Assembly: GCA_946902985.2 (NCBI GenBank)
Contig: OX336389.2
Location: 338,618,444-338,682,443 of the forward strand
Reading direction: 5' to 3'
Source: Meconema thalassinum
Taxonomy: Eukaryota; Arthropoda; Insecta; Orthoptera; Tettigoniidae
DNA length: 64,000 nt
Shown here: positions 45,975 to 56,625 of the stretch, piece by piece
Numbering within the stretch: the first letter of the stretch is position 1
How the letters are laid out: each line of letters opens with the position of its first letter
Made by a program: the position numbers and the translations under genes
Notes under the pieces: model-generated
The model's input: only the letters and a program-made list of their open reading frames with translations
The model's database searches: none
What the model was told of the DNA's origin: nothing

Positions 45975-47761
45975 TGTAACGTGTTTTTCGAGGGTTTTTT
46001 ATGCAACTGGCATAAGTCAGTAGGAAGCCATTCTATATTTATTTACGCGGCAAATTGTTCAGGCAAGAGAATTTTTCATGTTAATTTATTATTGAAAGAA
46101 AATCCACAGCCTGCTTCCAGTCTCCGACCGGGTCAGGAATGGAATGAATGAAGCCCCCATCTAGCGGCGAGAATATGAACTGTGCCGGCTGCCGAGGCCT
46201 GACGTACTCCTCTGGGGCAATGATTAAATGAATGACAGATGAAATGAAATGATAGTGGAGAGTGTTGCTGGAATGAAATTTTGACAGGGAAAACCGGAGT
46301 ACCCGGAGAAAAACCTGTCTGCCTCCGTTTTGTCCAGCACAGATCTCACATAGAGTGACCGGGATTTGAACCACGGACCCAGTGGTGAGAGGCCGGCGTG
46401 CTGCCGCCTAAGCCACGGAGGCTTGTTAATTTATTATTATTATTATTAATTTATTATAATTATTATTAAGGTATTTTCGGAGCATTTTATAAAAATTATT
46501 AGCATTCAGATAGGTTTTCTATGTCTTAGAAAACGCTATCAAGCAAATTATTACGAACGACAATATCATAGAAAATTATGTGATTGCGGAATTTTACGGA
46601 GTTTTCGTCAGTTAGGGTATATCGAGAGACGTGACTCACTGGGAATTCAAGTGCACGCTTAATCTTGTCGGAAAGCATGACGCAATCCTGGGTCGCAGCG
46701 TCAAGGAAAGGCGAATGTATGGAACGGAAAACGACTTCTCCCTCTCGCGCGCCGTGTGTAATGAGCCAGAGGAGGGGAAGTAGCGGGATGCTCAGCCAAT
46801 CAGTGGAGACCACGTAAGCTGGAAGTTGGGACTAGAGTGGGGAGCCGGCGTGTGGATATATCGTTCGACGCGCCGTGGAACGAGGACTATCTGTATAGAA
46901 CTTAAGGAGTACGGTTGTACGCGGGAGTCGCTCCGATGTTCCGTGGAGTGGAGGACTAACTTTTGTAAAACTTAACCAGTGTGGTTGTACGAGTGTTTGG
47001 GTCCGATGCACGGACCATAGAATTATCTAATCTACCAGAATCTCATAAAATATCGACAAAGATGTCGACGTCCAGGAGACTGTGGGAAGCTCACAGCATC
47101 ATCCAGTACGAGGGAAAGGCTTCGGCCATTTCCAGTGGTAAGCGCGAATGACGCAGAAATACGCAATCTCTCATTTCTCTTGGTTTTATATTTCATATTT
47201 CAGTAACTTCATAGCTTGGGAATAAGAGTAAAATCAATAATTTATCAGACTCCGTTTTCACGTAATTTTCTATCGGTAATATTAAAATCACAACGCTCCA
47301 ATTTAAATTTTATACTTATTATTATTATTAATTTTGCTATTCTTGTTTTATATAATAAATTCATTTCTTTTACAATGCAATCTTTGCTTTCAGTAGGTAG
47401 CATTAGATATAGACCAATTCCTTCTCCTGATACAATTGTTTGTTGGGTTAATGATCAAATCATACCACGATCTGAGTGAATAGAGTCTTGAAGGTGTTCT
47501 GCCAGAGCTAGACGTTGTTAAATACAAATTTAGATTTCAACATTGCATTGAGGTCTTGGCGCCCATTAAAACAACATAGCTTAGGCAAAGGGTGGGCTAG
47601 CAAAACTGCTACGTTTGTCGCTACCAACATGGGGCATTAATTAACGCTACATTTGTACGCTCAACGTGGAGCAAAGTAAATACCGTTTCACTTGTCATCC
47701 CAGCCTAAGCAAAAACGTTACAATTGTCGCTACCAACATGGGGCATTAATTAGCTGCTACA
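45975..47761 (+). repeat. Gypsy 3' LTR (with SINE-1 inserted)
   Basis: Same TGTAACG..GCTACA ends as the 5' LTR; 1787 bp including a 330-bp SINE and its duplication. It contains the same four PBS-like units near its end. Confidence 0.96.
46094..46423 (-). repeat. SINE-1 nested in 3' LTR, antisense
   Basis: A second full-length copy of the 484-813 element, with box B (rc GGTTCAAATCC) near 46356. The perfect 15-bp target duplication TGTTAATTTATTATT lies at 46079-46093 and 46424-46438. It is absent from the 5' LTR. Confidence 0.96.
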
Positions 47762-48590
47762 ATACCTCTGCAAATTATGAGATTTCCGGAGGATATAGGC
47801 TATTCGGTTTGGAGTTTCTTTCTAATGTAATTAATACCTCATGTGCATGCGGTGTTTGTGGTCCCAAATCTCTATAACCCTTTGATGACAATTGGCGAAA
47901 TGGCGTTGTATGCAATTTATTTTGTACTGTGAAAACTGTGAAGATGATGTAGAATTCAAAACCTCACATATGATGGAATAGACTTATGGAGCTAACATTA
48001 TGTTAATCTATTCAATGAGAATGAGGTGCTTGGGTTAGGAAGAGAAGGGACTACCTTGTTTTGTGGATTGATGAATAAGCCTCAACCAATAAGTCGATTC
48101 ACTGAACATAACAATATACTAGCACCGGCACTTGAAGATGCGTACCTAGAGAATCTACAGCTGCTGCTCAGGAGGCTATAAAAACCTACTGGTGATAATA
48201 GTCTCTCTTATGATTCCTCCTGAATGAAGAGGGGCCATACATCACTCCACGAAATCTCATCAGTGTTGATACAGCAAAATGTTAGACTTCCAAGTCATCA
48301 GTAGGACTAAGTATTGCAGTCAATGTGCAATAAGAAAGAACCATGCCAACGAGGAGGAAGAAAGCATGTGGTTGGAGGAATACAAGAAAGTGTGTGGTTA
48401 TAATTAAGGCTCAAGTGGTGGTATGGAGCTCATCTTCCATCGATCAGAAGAAAAATATGGTGCACGATATATACCAAGTAGCCTATCTTGGTAACGGGGA
48501 CTTAAGTGCTTTTTATCAAATATCAGTTAGTGAACCCTATGGAACTAATGTGAATGCCTTATACAAAATAGTACTTCTCAAGTAAAAAAA
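47762..48590 (+). pseudogene. Mutator-like (MULE-type) transposase relic, main part
   Basis: Translated pieces in several frames follow the order of the Mutator-like transposase domain common in insects. They are GGYRLFGLEFLSN..CGVCG, then LYCENCEDDVEFKTS, then GREGTTLFCGLMNKPQPISRF, then MKRGHTSLHEISSVL, then SSGGMELIFHRSEEKYGARY and a YLGNGDLSAFYQI..EPYG block. The last resembles the KYLGDGDSK..VxxxxPYG stretch near the catalytic centre of that family. Many stops and shifts separate the blocks, and the C-terminal part is missing. It is an old dead copy that was already the target when the gypsy element arrived. Confidence 0.72.
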
Positions 48591-49196
48591 AAAGATGTGA
48601 AGGGGGAAACTTGAATTAAAAATTGACAGAAACTTCATCGCAGTTTTCTAGAAAAACACATTTTTGCACAATCAGTGTAGCCTACCTTTTCTCTGGAACT
48701 ATTAAACCTACAGTACATCATTCAAACTTGGTAGTACTATTCACAACATTGCAATGCAAAATCGTGTGGAACAGTTTTTTTTTGATATTTTAGGTATTAT
48801 GGCATTTACAACTAGGTATTTAAGTAAATTTGGGGGATTTTTTAATCAAACAATTTAAATTCTTATATTAAAAAACTAAGAGCCTAATTAAAATTTTGCT
48901 CCACAGAATTGATTGCCACTGTCTAAAGAGCTTATCATAAAGATTTCATCAATATTGAAATGTCCGATGATGAGAAAAAGTACAAAAAGAAATCAGTGGA
49001 AGTCTTATTTTTTATTGGAAATCAATGAAACTAACTACAGTCTCCTTTCATCACATCACTCCGCTCTGTATCACTTGTCCTTTTCTTCTTCGCTCTTTCC
49101 TGGTGTGCCATTTTCCTCTTCTTTATTCCTTCTGCAATAATGTCGTTATATACTTCAATGTATATTGAGTATGAATCAGTGTAAATTTCTTTTTCC
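48591..49196. other. No recognised gene
   Basis: AT-rich. On the minus strand 49020-49140 reads a basic KKRKMAHQERAKKKR-like peptide that may belong with the repeat-encoding region to its right, but this is speculative. Confidence 0.35.
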
Positions 49197-49992
49197 TATG
49201 ATTTATTCGGTTTATTGTCCATTGGTTTATGATTTCTATTTTCTGGTTCGGCTTCGGTGTCCGTTGAAACTAAATCAATTGTATGATTTCTTTTGGTTTG
49301 TCCATTGGTTTATGATAGGGTACTCCATTTTCTGTTTCTACTTCTGTATCCGTTGTTAAAAATCAATCTGTATACTGTACTTTCTTTCGGTTTGTCCATT
49401 GGTTTATGATAACGTATTCTATTTTCTGGTTCTGCTTATGTGTCCGTTGAAAATAAATCAATTTGTATAATTTATTTCGGTTTGTCCATTGGTTCATGAT
49501 AGGGTGTTCTATTTTCTGTTTCTACCTCTGTAGCCGTTGATAATAAATCACTGCGTTAAATATATTCTGGATTCTTGTTACGTCTTTTCACTACCTCCAA
49601 TGCCGCCCGCCAAGCCACCTCCCTAGGAGTAAATCCAGGGCTTTCCACTGATTTATCCTCTCTATCCAAAATTCTGGTTCTGGTTCGGCTTCTTTTCCGA
49701 CTTGTGATTCTATCTCTTGTTCGTGTTCTGATTCTGTGTCTGTATCAATTGAATCTAATTGTACTTTTTTATCGGCTTATTGTCCATTGGGTTATGATTT
49801 TTATTTTCTGGTTCGGCTTCAGTGTCCGTTGAAGCTAAATCAAATCGTACTTTTTTTTTATCGGCTTATTGACCATTGATTTATGATTTCTATTTTCTGG
49901 TTCGGCTTCAGTGTCCGTTGAAGCTAAATCAAATCGTACTTTATCGGCTTATTGTCCATTGGTTCATGATTTCTATTTTCTGGTTCCAACTA
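49197..49992. repeat. 80-95-bp minisatellite, possibly derived from minus-strand coding repeats
   Basis: The word GTCCATTGG (or a variant) recurs at 49217, 49300, 49394, 49484, 49782, 49871 and 49954, with GGTTCGGCTTCAGTGTCCGT in each unit. On the minus strand a unit reads FDLASTDTEAEPENRNHKPM, an acidic ~28-residue repeat. The 200-bp interruption (49560-49765) also reads as coding-like (SPGFTPREVAWRAALEVVKR). Unit lengths (83, 94, 90, 89, 83) are not all multiples of three, so any gene is decayed. Confidence 0.75.
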
Positions 49993-49999
49993 CGCTCGC

Positions 50000-50290
50000 T
50001 AATGCACAGCGCTAGGCCATGGGGGCAAGGTACTGTATCTGCGGACTCCGTAGACAAATGGGTTCGAACGCCACCGACGGTCGTCCTTGAAATAGTTTTC
50101 CGTGGTTTACCATTATCAACTCCAGGGAAATGTCGGGGTGGTATCTTCTAATATGACACGGCTGCTTCAATCTGCTTGCCCAGCTTCATTTATCTTCATT
50201 AATTTCATCTCATTACATCTCATTAAATTTGTGCCAGGAGGAGTTCCCGAACGAAATAAACAGCCACCACACAAGATTTTTCTTTTTCTT
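50000..50290 (+). repeat. SINE-6, degenerate
   Basis: tRNA-like head with box B GGTTCGAACGCC (about 50061), then the shared central domain (AATAGTTTTCCGTGGTTTAC). Its tail differs (CATCTCATTACATCTCATTA) and resembles neither SINE-2 nor SINE-5. Confidence 0.7.
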
Positions 50291-50304
50291 TCGCTATCGT
50301 TATA

Positions 50305-50678
50305 CCATCCCGTGTTGGCTTTTCCCACGGACTAAGCTAGGGATCCCACCTCTACCGCCACTGAGGGCAGTGTCCTGGAGCTTGAGACTCAGAGTCGGGG
50401 ATACAACTGGGGTGTGTGACCACCACTACGCCCAGGCGGCCTCACCTGCAAAGCGAACGGGGGACCTGATGAAGGGATGGGAAGAGTGGGACCGGTAGGC
50501 AAGGAAGCGGGAAGGAGGCGGTGGCCGTAGCCTTACAGTAGGTACCATCCCGGCATTTTCCCGAAGACGAAGTGGGAAACCACGGAAAACCACTTCGAGA
50601 ATGGCTGAGGTACGAGTTGAACCTCCTCTACTCATTTGGGCCACCCGAGGCTGAGTAGACCCCGTTCCAGTCCTCAAA
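50305..50678 (-). repeat. SINE-2 (long form, head-truncated), antisense
   Basis: Body, central domain and the extra module are present up to GGACTGGAACGGGGTC; the tRNA-like head is missing. Confidence 0.9.
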
Positions 50679-51510
50679 TTCAATTAAGTTCATTACATTC
50701 AATTTGTAAATGTGGGACTTGTTTCTTACAGGGGAAAAAAATAAAAAATTACGAGCCTTACAGCAGTCGCATATGATGTGTTAACATCTGACATAGAAGA
50801 AACCTCACGTGAAATTGTTGATACACCGGTATTTTATACTAGTATTGGCACAAATATTAATCTATTGTAAAAGGGAGTGTTTTACAGATATTGTAGTTTT
50901 TATTAGATGATTTGTAGCTTCCACCAGCACTAGCCTAAATGAAGAATACGATATGGATCAACTAGATTAATAAACGCGACACCGCTCATAACCTTAAATT
51001 CCTTATAAACAGGTCCTCTTCATTCACAGACCAACACGTAATTTCATATGGTTTCTGTTAAAATGAGTCATATTGATATGATAAATATCGTTTAAAATGA
51101 TAATCTGGTAGCAAAAATATCTATCCCGTCCGGGATTCGAACCCAAGATCTCTAGATTCACAGTCATAAGCACTAACCCACAGCTATTTCGACTACGCAA
51201 ATTTAATGCACAAGATGGTGACTTATTTCCACGTTCCAATAATACTGCATTACGGAATTAAGTTTCATTTATATTTTGTTTGTTTCGATAATGTTCCTGC
51301 GTGAAATTGAGTTTAAAATGCCTTATGAATAGGCCCTCTGGTGAGTGAAGAGAATGTATTCAGTAATAGTTCATGAAGGCTTGCTCAATTATCGTATAAC
51401 CACAACGATTATATTATATTGATGACTGCTTTACCGTTATGCGGGTTAATATTTGAATAGCCATTGTGCAGAAACATAATACCGGCAATGCCGATTACTT
51501 ACAATGTTTG
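50679..51510. other. No recognisable gene
   Basis: Nothing recognised apart from the tRNA-like head at 51126-51197. Confidence 0.5.
51126..51197 (-). repeat. tRNA-like SINE head fragment
   Basis: In reverse complement, ATAGCTGTGGGTTAGTGC resembles box A and GGTTCGAATCCCGGACGGG contains a perfect box B. The acceptor and anticodon stems do not pair, so it is a SINE remnant and not a tRNA gene. Confidence 0.6.
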
Positions 51511-51526
51511 ATATAAGGCAATTTTT

Positions 51527-52021
51527 TATTTTATTTAGTCGATTTACCCTATAGGTTGGTGGCTCACACGGACTGAGCGAGGGAACTCACCACTACCGCC
51601 TCTATGGGCAGTGTCCTGGAGCTTGGAACATCTGGTCGGGGTGGATACAACTGGGGAGGTGTGATCAGCACTTCGCCCAGGCGGCCTCACCTGCAAAGCG
51701 AACAGGGGCCTCATGAGGGATGGGAAGGGAGGGGAAGATTAGGATGGATAGGCAAGGAAGAGGGAAGGAGGCGGCCGTGGCCTTACAGTAGGTACCATCC
51801 CGGCATTTGCCCGAAGACGAAGTGGGAAACCACGGAAAACCACTTCGAGGATGGCTGAGGTGGGAATCAAACCCCCTCTACTCATTTGGAGCACCCGAGG
51901 CTGAGTAGACCCCGTTCCAGTCCTCATGCCACTTTTCAAATTTCGTGGCAGAGCCGGGAATCGAACCCAGGACCTCCGGGGCGGCAGCTAACCATGCTGA
52001 CTGCTACGCTACGGAGGCGAC
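51527..52021 (-). repeat. SINE-2, full-length long form, antisense
   Basis: The most complete long-form copy: body, central domain, second box-B module and head with CGCCTCCGTAGCGTAGCAGT. Near-identical target duplications (ATATAAGGCAATTTT at about 51511, ATATTAAGGCATTTT at 52022) flank it. Confidence 0.92.
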
Positions 52022-52237
52022 ATATTAAGGCATTTTACCATTTAAATACTGATACGAAGACTTCGAACATGTACCATGTCATTTGTTTCAATCACTTGAC
52101 ACCAGAGTTCGCATGAGCGTTTTCCGTTCAGTATGCCATATACATTCCACATGGCCGAGAGTACGTCGTGGTATCAATTTCCGACACCGCGCGCTCATTG
52201 TTTCTCGTACCACTGCCAGCTGGGTCTTACCACTGCC

Positions 52238-52510
52238 CGCTGGATCGATCGATCGAGCGGGCAGTGCATACTTCCGTTTACCACCACTGCCAGCTAGTAC
52301 ACTTCCGTTCGATCGATCGAGCGGGCAGTTCATACTTCCGTTTTCCACCACTGCCAGCTAGTACACTTCCGTTCGATTGATCGAGTGGGCAGTGCATACT
52401 TCCGTTTTCCACCACTGCCAGCTAGTGCACTTCCGTTCGATCGATCGAGCGGGCGGTGCATACTTCCGTTCGATCCACCACTGCCAGCTCGATCGTTCCG
52501 ATCCACTTCC
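52238..52510. repeat. 64-bp tandem repeat, about four units
   Basis: The word GAGCGGGCAGTGCATACTTC (or a variant) starts at 52255, 52319, 52383 and 52447. Each unit has a GATCGATCGAGC palindrome and the ACCACTGCCAGCT word. CACTGCCCGCT..AGCGGGCAGTG forms an inverted repeat at about 52231-52265. Confidence 0.93.
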
Positions 52511-52814
52511 GTCCCCAATTTTCAAAATCACTCCCACAAAACTATCCAGCAACCGAGCGGAAAGATGTTACACATCAAAAAAACATTATCATTAAAATTC
52601 ATTGCAAGCCATTTCACGGATAGGAAAAAAATTATTATAGCTCCCGTTACCGGTACGTGGCTGGCTGGTTGGGAATTACAATTATAATTTTATTTGAACG
52701 TGTGCACTGCTATTCGAGAAATTTTCATTTGTGTTATATATTATCCCGTAAATCTGAGTTAATGTTCTTCTGTTCTATCCTAGATGTAAATTCTTTGCAG
52801 CAGAGAAGAAGAAT

Positions 52815-52861
52815 ATGATGATGATGGTGATGATGATGATGGTAGTGGTGGTGGAGAAGGT
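52815..52861. repeat. (GAT)n/(GGT)n microsatellite
   Basis: An ATGATGATGGTGATGATGAT run. Confidence 0.95.
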
Positions 52862-53003
52862 AAATGAGAAAAAGGCAGAGAGAGATGGTGGTTGTTGCTT
52901 AAAGGGGTGAAATATCGAGATCATCTGTTCCATAGAGAGAAAGGTGTAGTTTTGAAGAACCTCTACCTGAAATTCTCAACGGGACATTTGATACTACTAT
53001 AAC

Positions 53004-54302
53004 AAACTAGTAGTTCCGTGAAGAAATATACAGCCTATTTTCACATATCCTACTTATGTTAATTGCTTCTATCAACATACAAAATTTCAGTTTGATTGCT
53101 GTAATAGATTCGTACATATTGAGAACCGTCTAAATATTTCAGATAGTCGCCATGTTGGGTTTTTATATACGGTATGTAGGTCTTAGAGTTATGTAGGATC
53201 TACTATTACATGAAGATTATTGTGTAGGTGTAGTATTCAAACTTCAACCGCATGATTAGGCCTACGACACAAGAAATAAAAATGAGATTTTAAAATTTTG
53301 CACAGCTGACATCTTGTGGTTATAAAAACAATTGAAATAAATTAGATGCCAGTGGATTAAAATGTGTATACTCATTTACCGTACCAAGTTTTACTGCGCT
53401 TGGATGGTTAGATCGTGAGAAACGTCTATTGAAATATTTATATTTCGCGTCGCCGCCATGTGGGATTTGTGCTCACCGGGTTATTGAAAGTCCCCTAGGT
53501 GAACATAATATGTTCACAGTCTCTATCAACATACAAAATTTCAGTTTGATTGCTGTCATAGATTAATAGATGTTGAAATCCGTTTAAATATTTCGGATGG
53601 TCGCCATGTTGGATTTTATTATGTAGGCCATAGAGTCATGTACTATTAGATGACGATTATTGCGTAGGTTCATTATTCAAACGTTTACTTCGATCGCATG
53701 ATTAATACACAAGATATAAAATCATATTTTTTTAAATGTTGGACAGCCGCCATCTTGAGGTTATGTAAACAATTTAACTAAATTAGATGCCAGTGCATTA
53801 CAATGTGTATAGACATTTACTGTACCATATTTCACTGCGCTCAGATGGTTAAATCGCGAGAAAAGTCTATTAAAATGTTTCACCTCCGCTTGGCCTGTTC
53901 GTTTTATATTTTACAGGGTTTCTAAAACTGAACTTCTAGTAGTAGGCCTACTCTTTATCACCATACAAAATTTCTGGGTGATGTCAGTAATAGTTTCGTA
54001 GATATAAAATGCCGGTGAAATATTTCGCACAGCCGCTATCTTGAGGTTATGTAGATAATTGAACCAAATTAGATGTCAGTGCATTACAATGTGTTTAAAC
54101 ATTTGCTGTACCAAGTTTCATTGCGTTTGGATGGTTAAATCGAGAGAAAAGTCTATTTAAAAGTATAAATTTCGCTTAGCCGCCATGTTCGTTTTGTAGT
54201 TAACAGGTTTTTGAAAGTCTCATAGGTGACCTTTCAGTAGTGCCCTTTATCACCGTACAAAATTTCAGGGTGATATCAGTAATAGTTTCGGATATATAAA
54301 AT
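53004..54302 (+). repeat. Family X copy 1
   Basis: Begins AGTAGTTCCGTGAAGAA, then CAGCCTATTTTCA. The core words ACAAAATTTCAGTTTGATTG and GTCGCCATGTTGG recur at about 53068/53145 and 53531/53602, giving an internal period near 460 bp, with a more diverged third unit at about 53962. The microsatellite end is cut off by SINE-7. Confidence 0.82.
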
Positions 54303-54475
54303 AAAAACTTTCTGCGGCTTTTCCCAATTAATTGGGGTCGCCGGAGCCAACCAGGCTCATTTTGGTATTGGCCGGGGATTTAAGGCCGGATGCCCTTCCT
54401 GGCGCCACGTGATTTTCCAGATGAAAATTCCACCCCGCTGCCATTGGGATTCGAACCCCGGCCGTCCGGGTGAAA
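54303..54475 (-). repeat. SINE-7 fragment, antisense
   Basis: Contains AAGGCCGGATGCCCTTCCTG and an antisense box B (GGGATTCGAACCCC, about 54447). A plus-sense SINE-2-like box-B scrap (GGTTCGATTCCCACCTCAGC) lies separately at about 54555-54574. Confidence 0.7.
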
Positions 54476-54599
54476 GACGAGCAGCTAATTACGTAGCGTG
54501 TATTCCCCGCTCTGTTGAGGAATTTGTCCTGGTCTGGTATGACAGAACTGGCGGGTTCGATTCCCACCTCAGCCACCATGATACCCAAAGTTCCTAAAT

Positions 54600-55349
54600 G
54601 AGAATACTGTAATATATTTCGAAACAATGAAAGATAGCGATCCGTCTCTTCGGGACAATATTCGAATTTCAGAGCAGTGCTAGGTACTTGGGATATGAGA
54701 ATTAATGCCTATCAAAATAATTTGCGCATTTACATGTGCTCATCTTATGGACCCAGTTGAGAATAAAGAAGCGAGATTGCGGGGGATTTCATTGTGTTGT
54801 ATTTACGCTTCGTTGAAGAGGGCGGCAAACCTGCACTGGCGCTGCAAGGATATCAAGTGTTGTTAGTTCGCCAATTTGCTGCTAGTGGCGCTGCATGCAC
54901 TCACTAGCGAGGCATCCATACTATCAACATTAAAATATATCCTCTTATCCTATTCTTTGTGTTGTATGCTCAGTTTCGTATAGTTGAGGACATGGGATTT
55001 AAGATCACAATATACTACAGTTGAGGTATATTTCTGTTCAATTCTGTTGAAGACGCTTGAGCACTACGGCGATCTATAAACACAGTTTAATTTTGTAAGA
55101 GTGGTACGTTGACTATAAACACTTGCGTCGTCGCTAATGTGGGAAGCAGTGCAGTTACTCGACCAGTGCGAGATGAACCGGGACTGACGGGAGTGTGTTG
55201 GTTATATTAGTCACTTTGTTGTTAATCATCACGTGTGCAACTGGTACTAAATTGTTTGAAGGAATCAGAATTCGTTCGTCACATTGCTAAGAAAAGTATT
55301 TTTAGTGAATTAGTGACACTTAGAAAATCGTACTACGAATTGTTATGCC
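54600..55349 (+). promoter_or_regulatory. Presumed promoter/5' UTR of the 55.35-kb gene
   Basis: Free of recognised repeats and less AT-rich than its surroundings. No TATA box is evident. An upstream ATG at 55345-55347 (out of frame) overlaps the Kozak region of the presumed start. Confidence 0.4.
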
Positions 55350-55519
55350 ATGGCAGATACGGGTGCTTATTTGGAAGTCTATAAGAAATTTTTTGAAGAT
55401 TTTGCTGCCACTATAAATCCTGATGACCAACTACCTGTAAAAGTGGCTGGATATTACCTCTGCGATTCCGAGCTGGTGGGAGAAATAGTCGACTGGACTC
55501 TTCAGTACCTTAATCAGAA
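55350..55519 (+). CDS. Candidate first coding exon of a host gene, unidentified
   Basis: The ATG sits in GCCATGGC, a near-ideal start context. The 56 codons that follow (MADTGAYLEVYKKFFEDFAA.., then PVKVAGYYLCDSELVGEIVD..) are free of repeats, with balanced composition and an amphipathic, helix-rich look. The exon ends at CAGAA followed by the strong donor GTGAGT (55520), leaving two bases of a split codon; without splicing the frame stops at 55521. I do not recognise the protein. No second exon was found in the remaining 8.5 kb, which is mostly repeats, so intron 1 is probably long. It is the best candidate for a real host gene here. Confidence 0.65.
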
Positions 55520-55676
55520 GTGAGTGATACAATATTATTTTAAAGAGCAGTTTTAAGACATAAAATTGTCCGAATTTATTCTATTTTCTGTAGTAGTCAT
55601 ATAACAAGTTTTCACTATAACTTTTCACTATGGTGTTTGAAGCCATTTTCAGTGTTGCCTTAGTAAACAAAAGTTT

Positions 55677-55873
55677 GATGCTTTTCAGTCGGTCAACACG
55701 ATTGTACCCAAATGAGATGGGTTATTCCCTAATCCTGAAATAAATTACATGTGATTAAATATTTATTAATTTTGTAAGATTAAATATTTATTAACCTCAT
55801 GTAATTTTTTTTCAGGATTAGGGAATAACCCATCTCATTTGGGTACAATCGTGTTGGCTGACTGAAAAGCATC
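55677..55873. repeat. Palindromic MITE-like hairpin (197 bp) in putative intron 1
   Basis: The arm GATGCTTTTCAGTCGGTCAA (55677) continues for about 65 bp and is matched nearly perfectly by the reverse complement ending at 55873. The centre holds two copies of GATTAAATATTTATTAA. No coding content. Confidence 0.92.
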
Positions 55874-56520
55874 ATAACTTTTCAGTCATTCACGTCAGTC
55901 TATGTCATTAATTTTATAAGAATATTACAAGGTTAATTTTGTTTGGCTAAGGCTTATAATGCTTATGCTTTTCCTTGGTCCTGCTTTTAAATTCTCTGGG
56001 TTATATTCATATAGCCTGAATGTCTTGTTTCGTGTTATTGGTGGTAACCATTATTTGATATATTGAACGCTGGAGATAAATGTTGATTTCTTACAGTAGT
56101 TAAACATGAGAATGTTTTCATGTTTGGTTTCCCATGTCAGTCGTGAGGTGTTTGGCTGTTCATTCATATCACAACAAATGCCATGCCTGACATTCACTCT
56201 TGCATAATTCATTACATATGTTATTAATTTAAATCCACTAATCGATGTGTCTCTACTTTGTTTTACAGTAACTTGGTAAACCAGAACATGAAATGTGTAC
56301 TTGTTTTCACAAAATATGTTATTTTTACGTAAAATTACTACTGTCTTGCCTTGTTTTGAGATTTTTTTTAGTTGAATGTACATAATTAAGGATAACTAGA
56401 TTTTGCATCACGCAATCATCCAAGTGTACACAGTTTTTCTTTAATCACAGCATGAAGTATGCAGTGAAGCTAGCTTCTGATAAGTGTATTTGGATTATAC
56501 GTACATTCTGTCTCACTAGT
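55874..56520. other. No recognisable gene
   Basis: Presumed intron of the gene starting at 55350; nothing recognised. Confidence 0.45.
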
Positions 56521-56625
56521 ACGGACATCACAGTGACACAGGTTATCAGACAAATTCTACACACACCCATGTGCACGGGGCTACATGACCACGATGTCGC
56601 AAAGCCCCTAAAAGCATCAACAACA
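56521..56625 (+). repeat. SINE-3 3' end fragment
   Basis: Sense copy of the tail only: ACATCACAGTGACACAGGTT to GTCGCAAAGCCCCTAAAAGC. 5'-truncated, as expected from LINE-driven retroposition. Confidence 0.88.

Larger units (their letters stand above)
33482..47761 (+). mobile_element. Ty3/gypsy LTR retrotransposon with nested insertions (14.3 kb)
   Basis: Two LTRs start TGTAACGTGTTTTTCGAGGG and end TTAGCTGCTACA, flanked by the 4-bp duplication ATAC (33478-33481, 47762-47765), the size made by gypsy-type integrases. Between them are gag, a -1 frameshift site and pol (protease, RT, RNase H, integrase), plus 1.1 kb of 3' non-coding sequence; no env. The pol is split by an RTE LINE and each LTR by a SINE. 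By eye the LTRs differ at about a dozen positions outside the SINEs, so the insertion is young. Confidence 0.96.

Noticed and set aside
52088..52552. Overlapping ORFs with Arg/Ser/Gly-rich repeats
   Set aside because: They are translations of the 64-bp tandem repeat, open in several frames on both strands.
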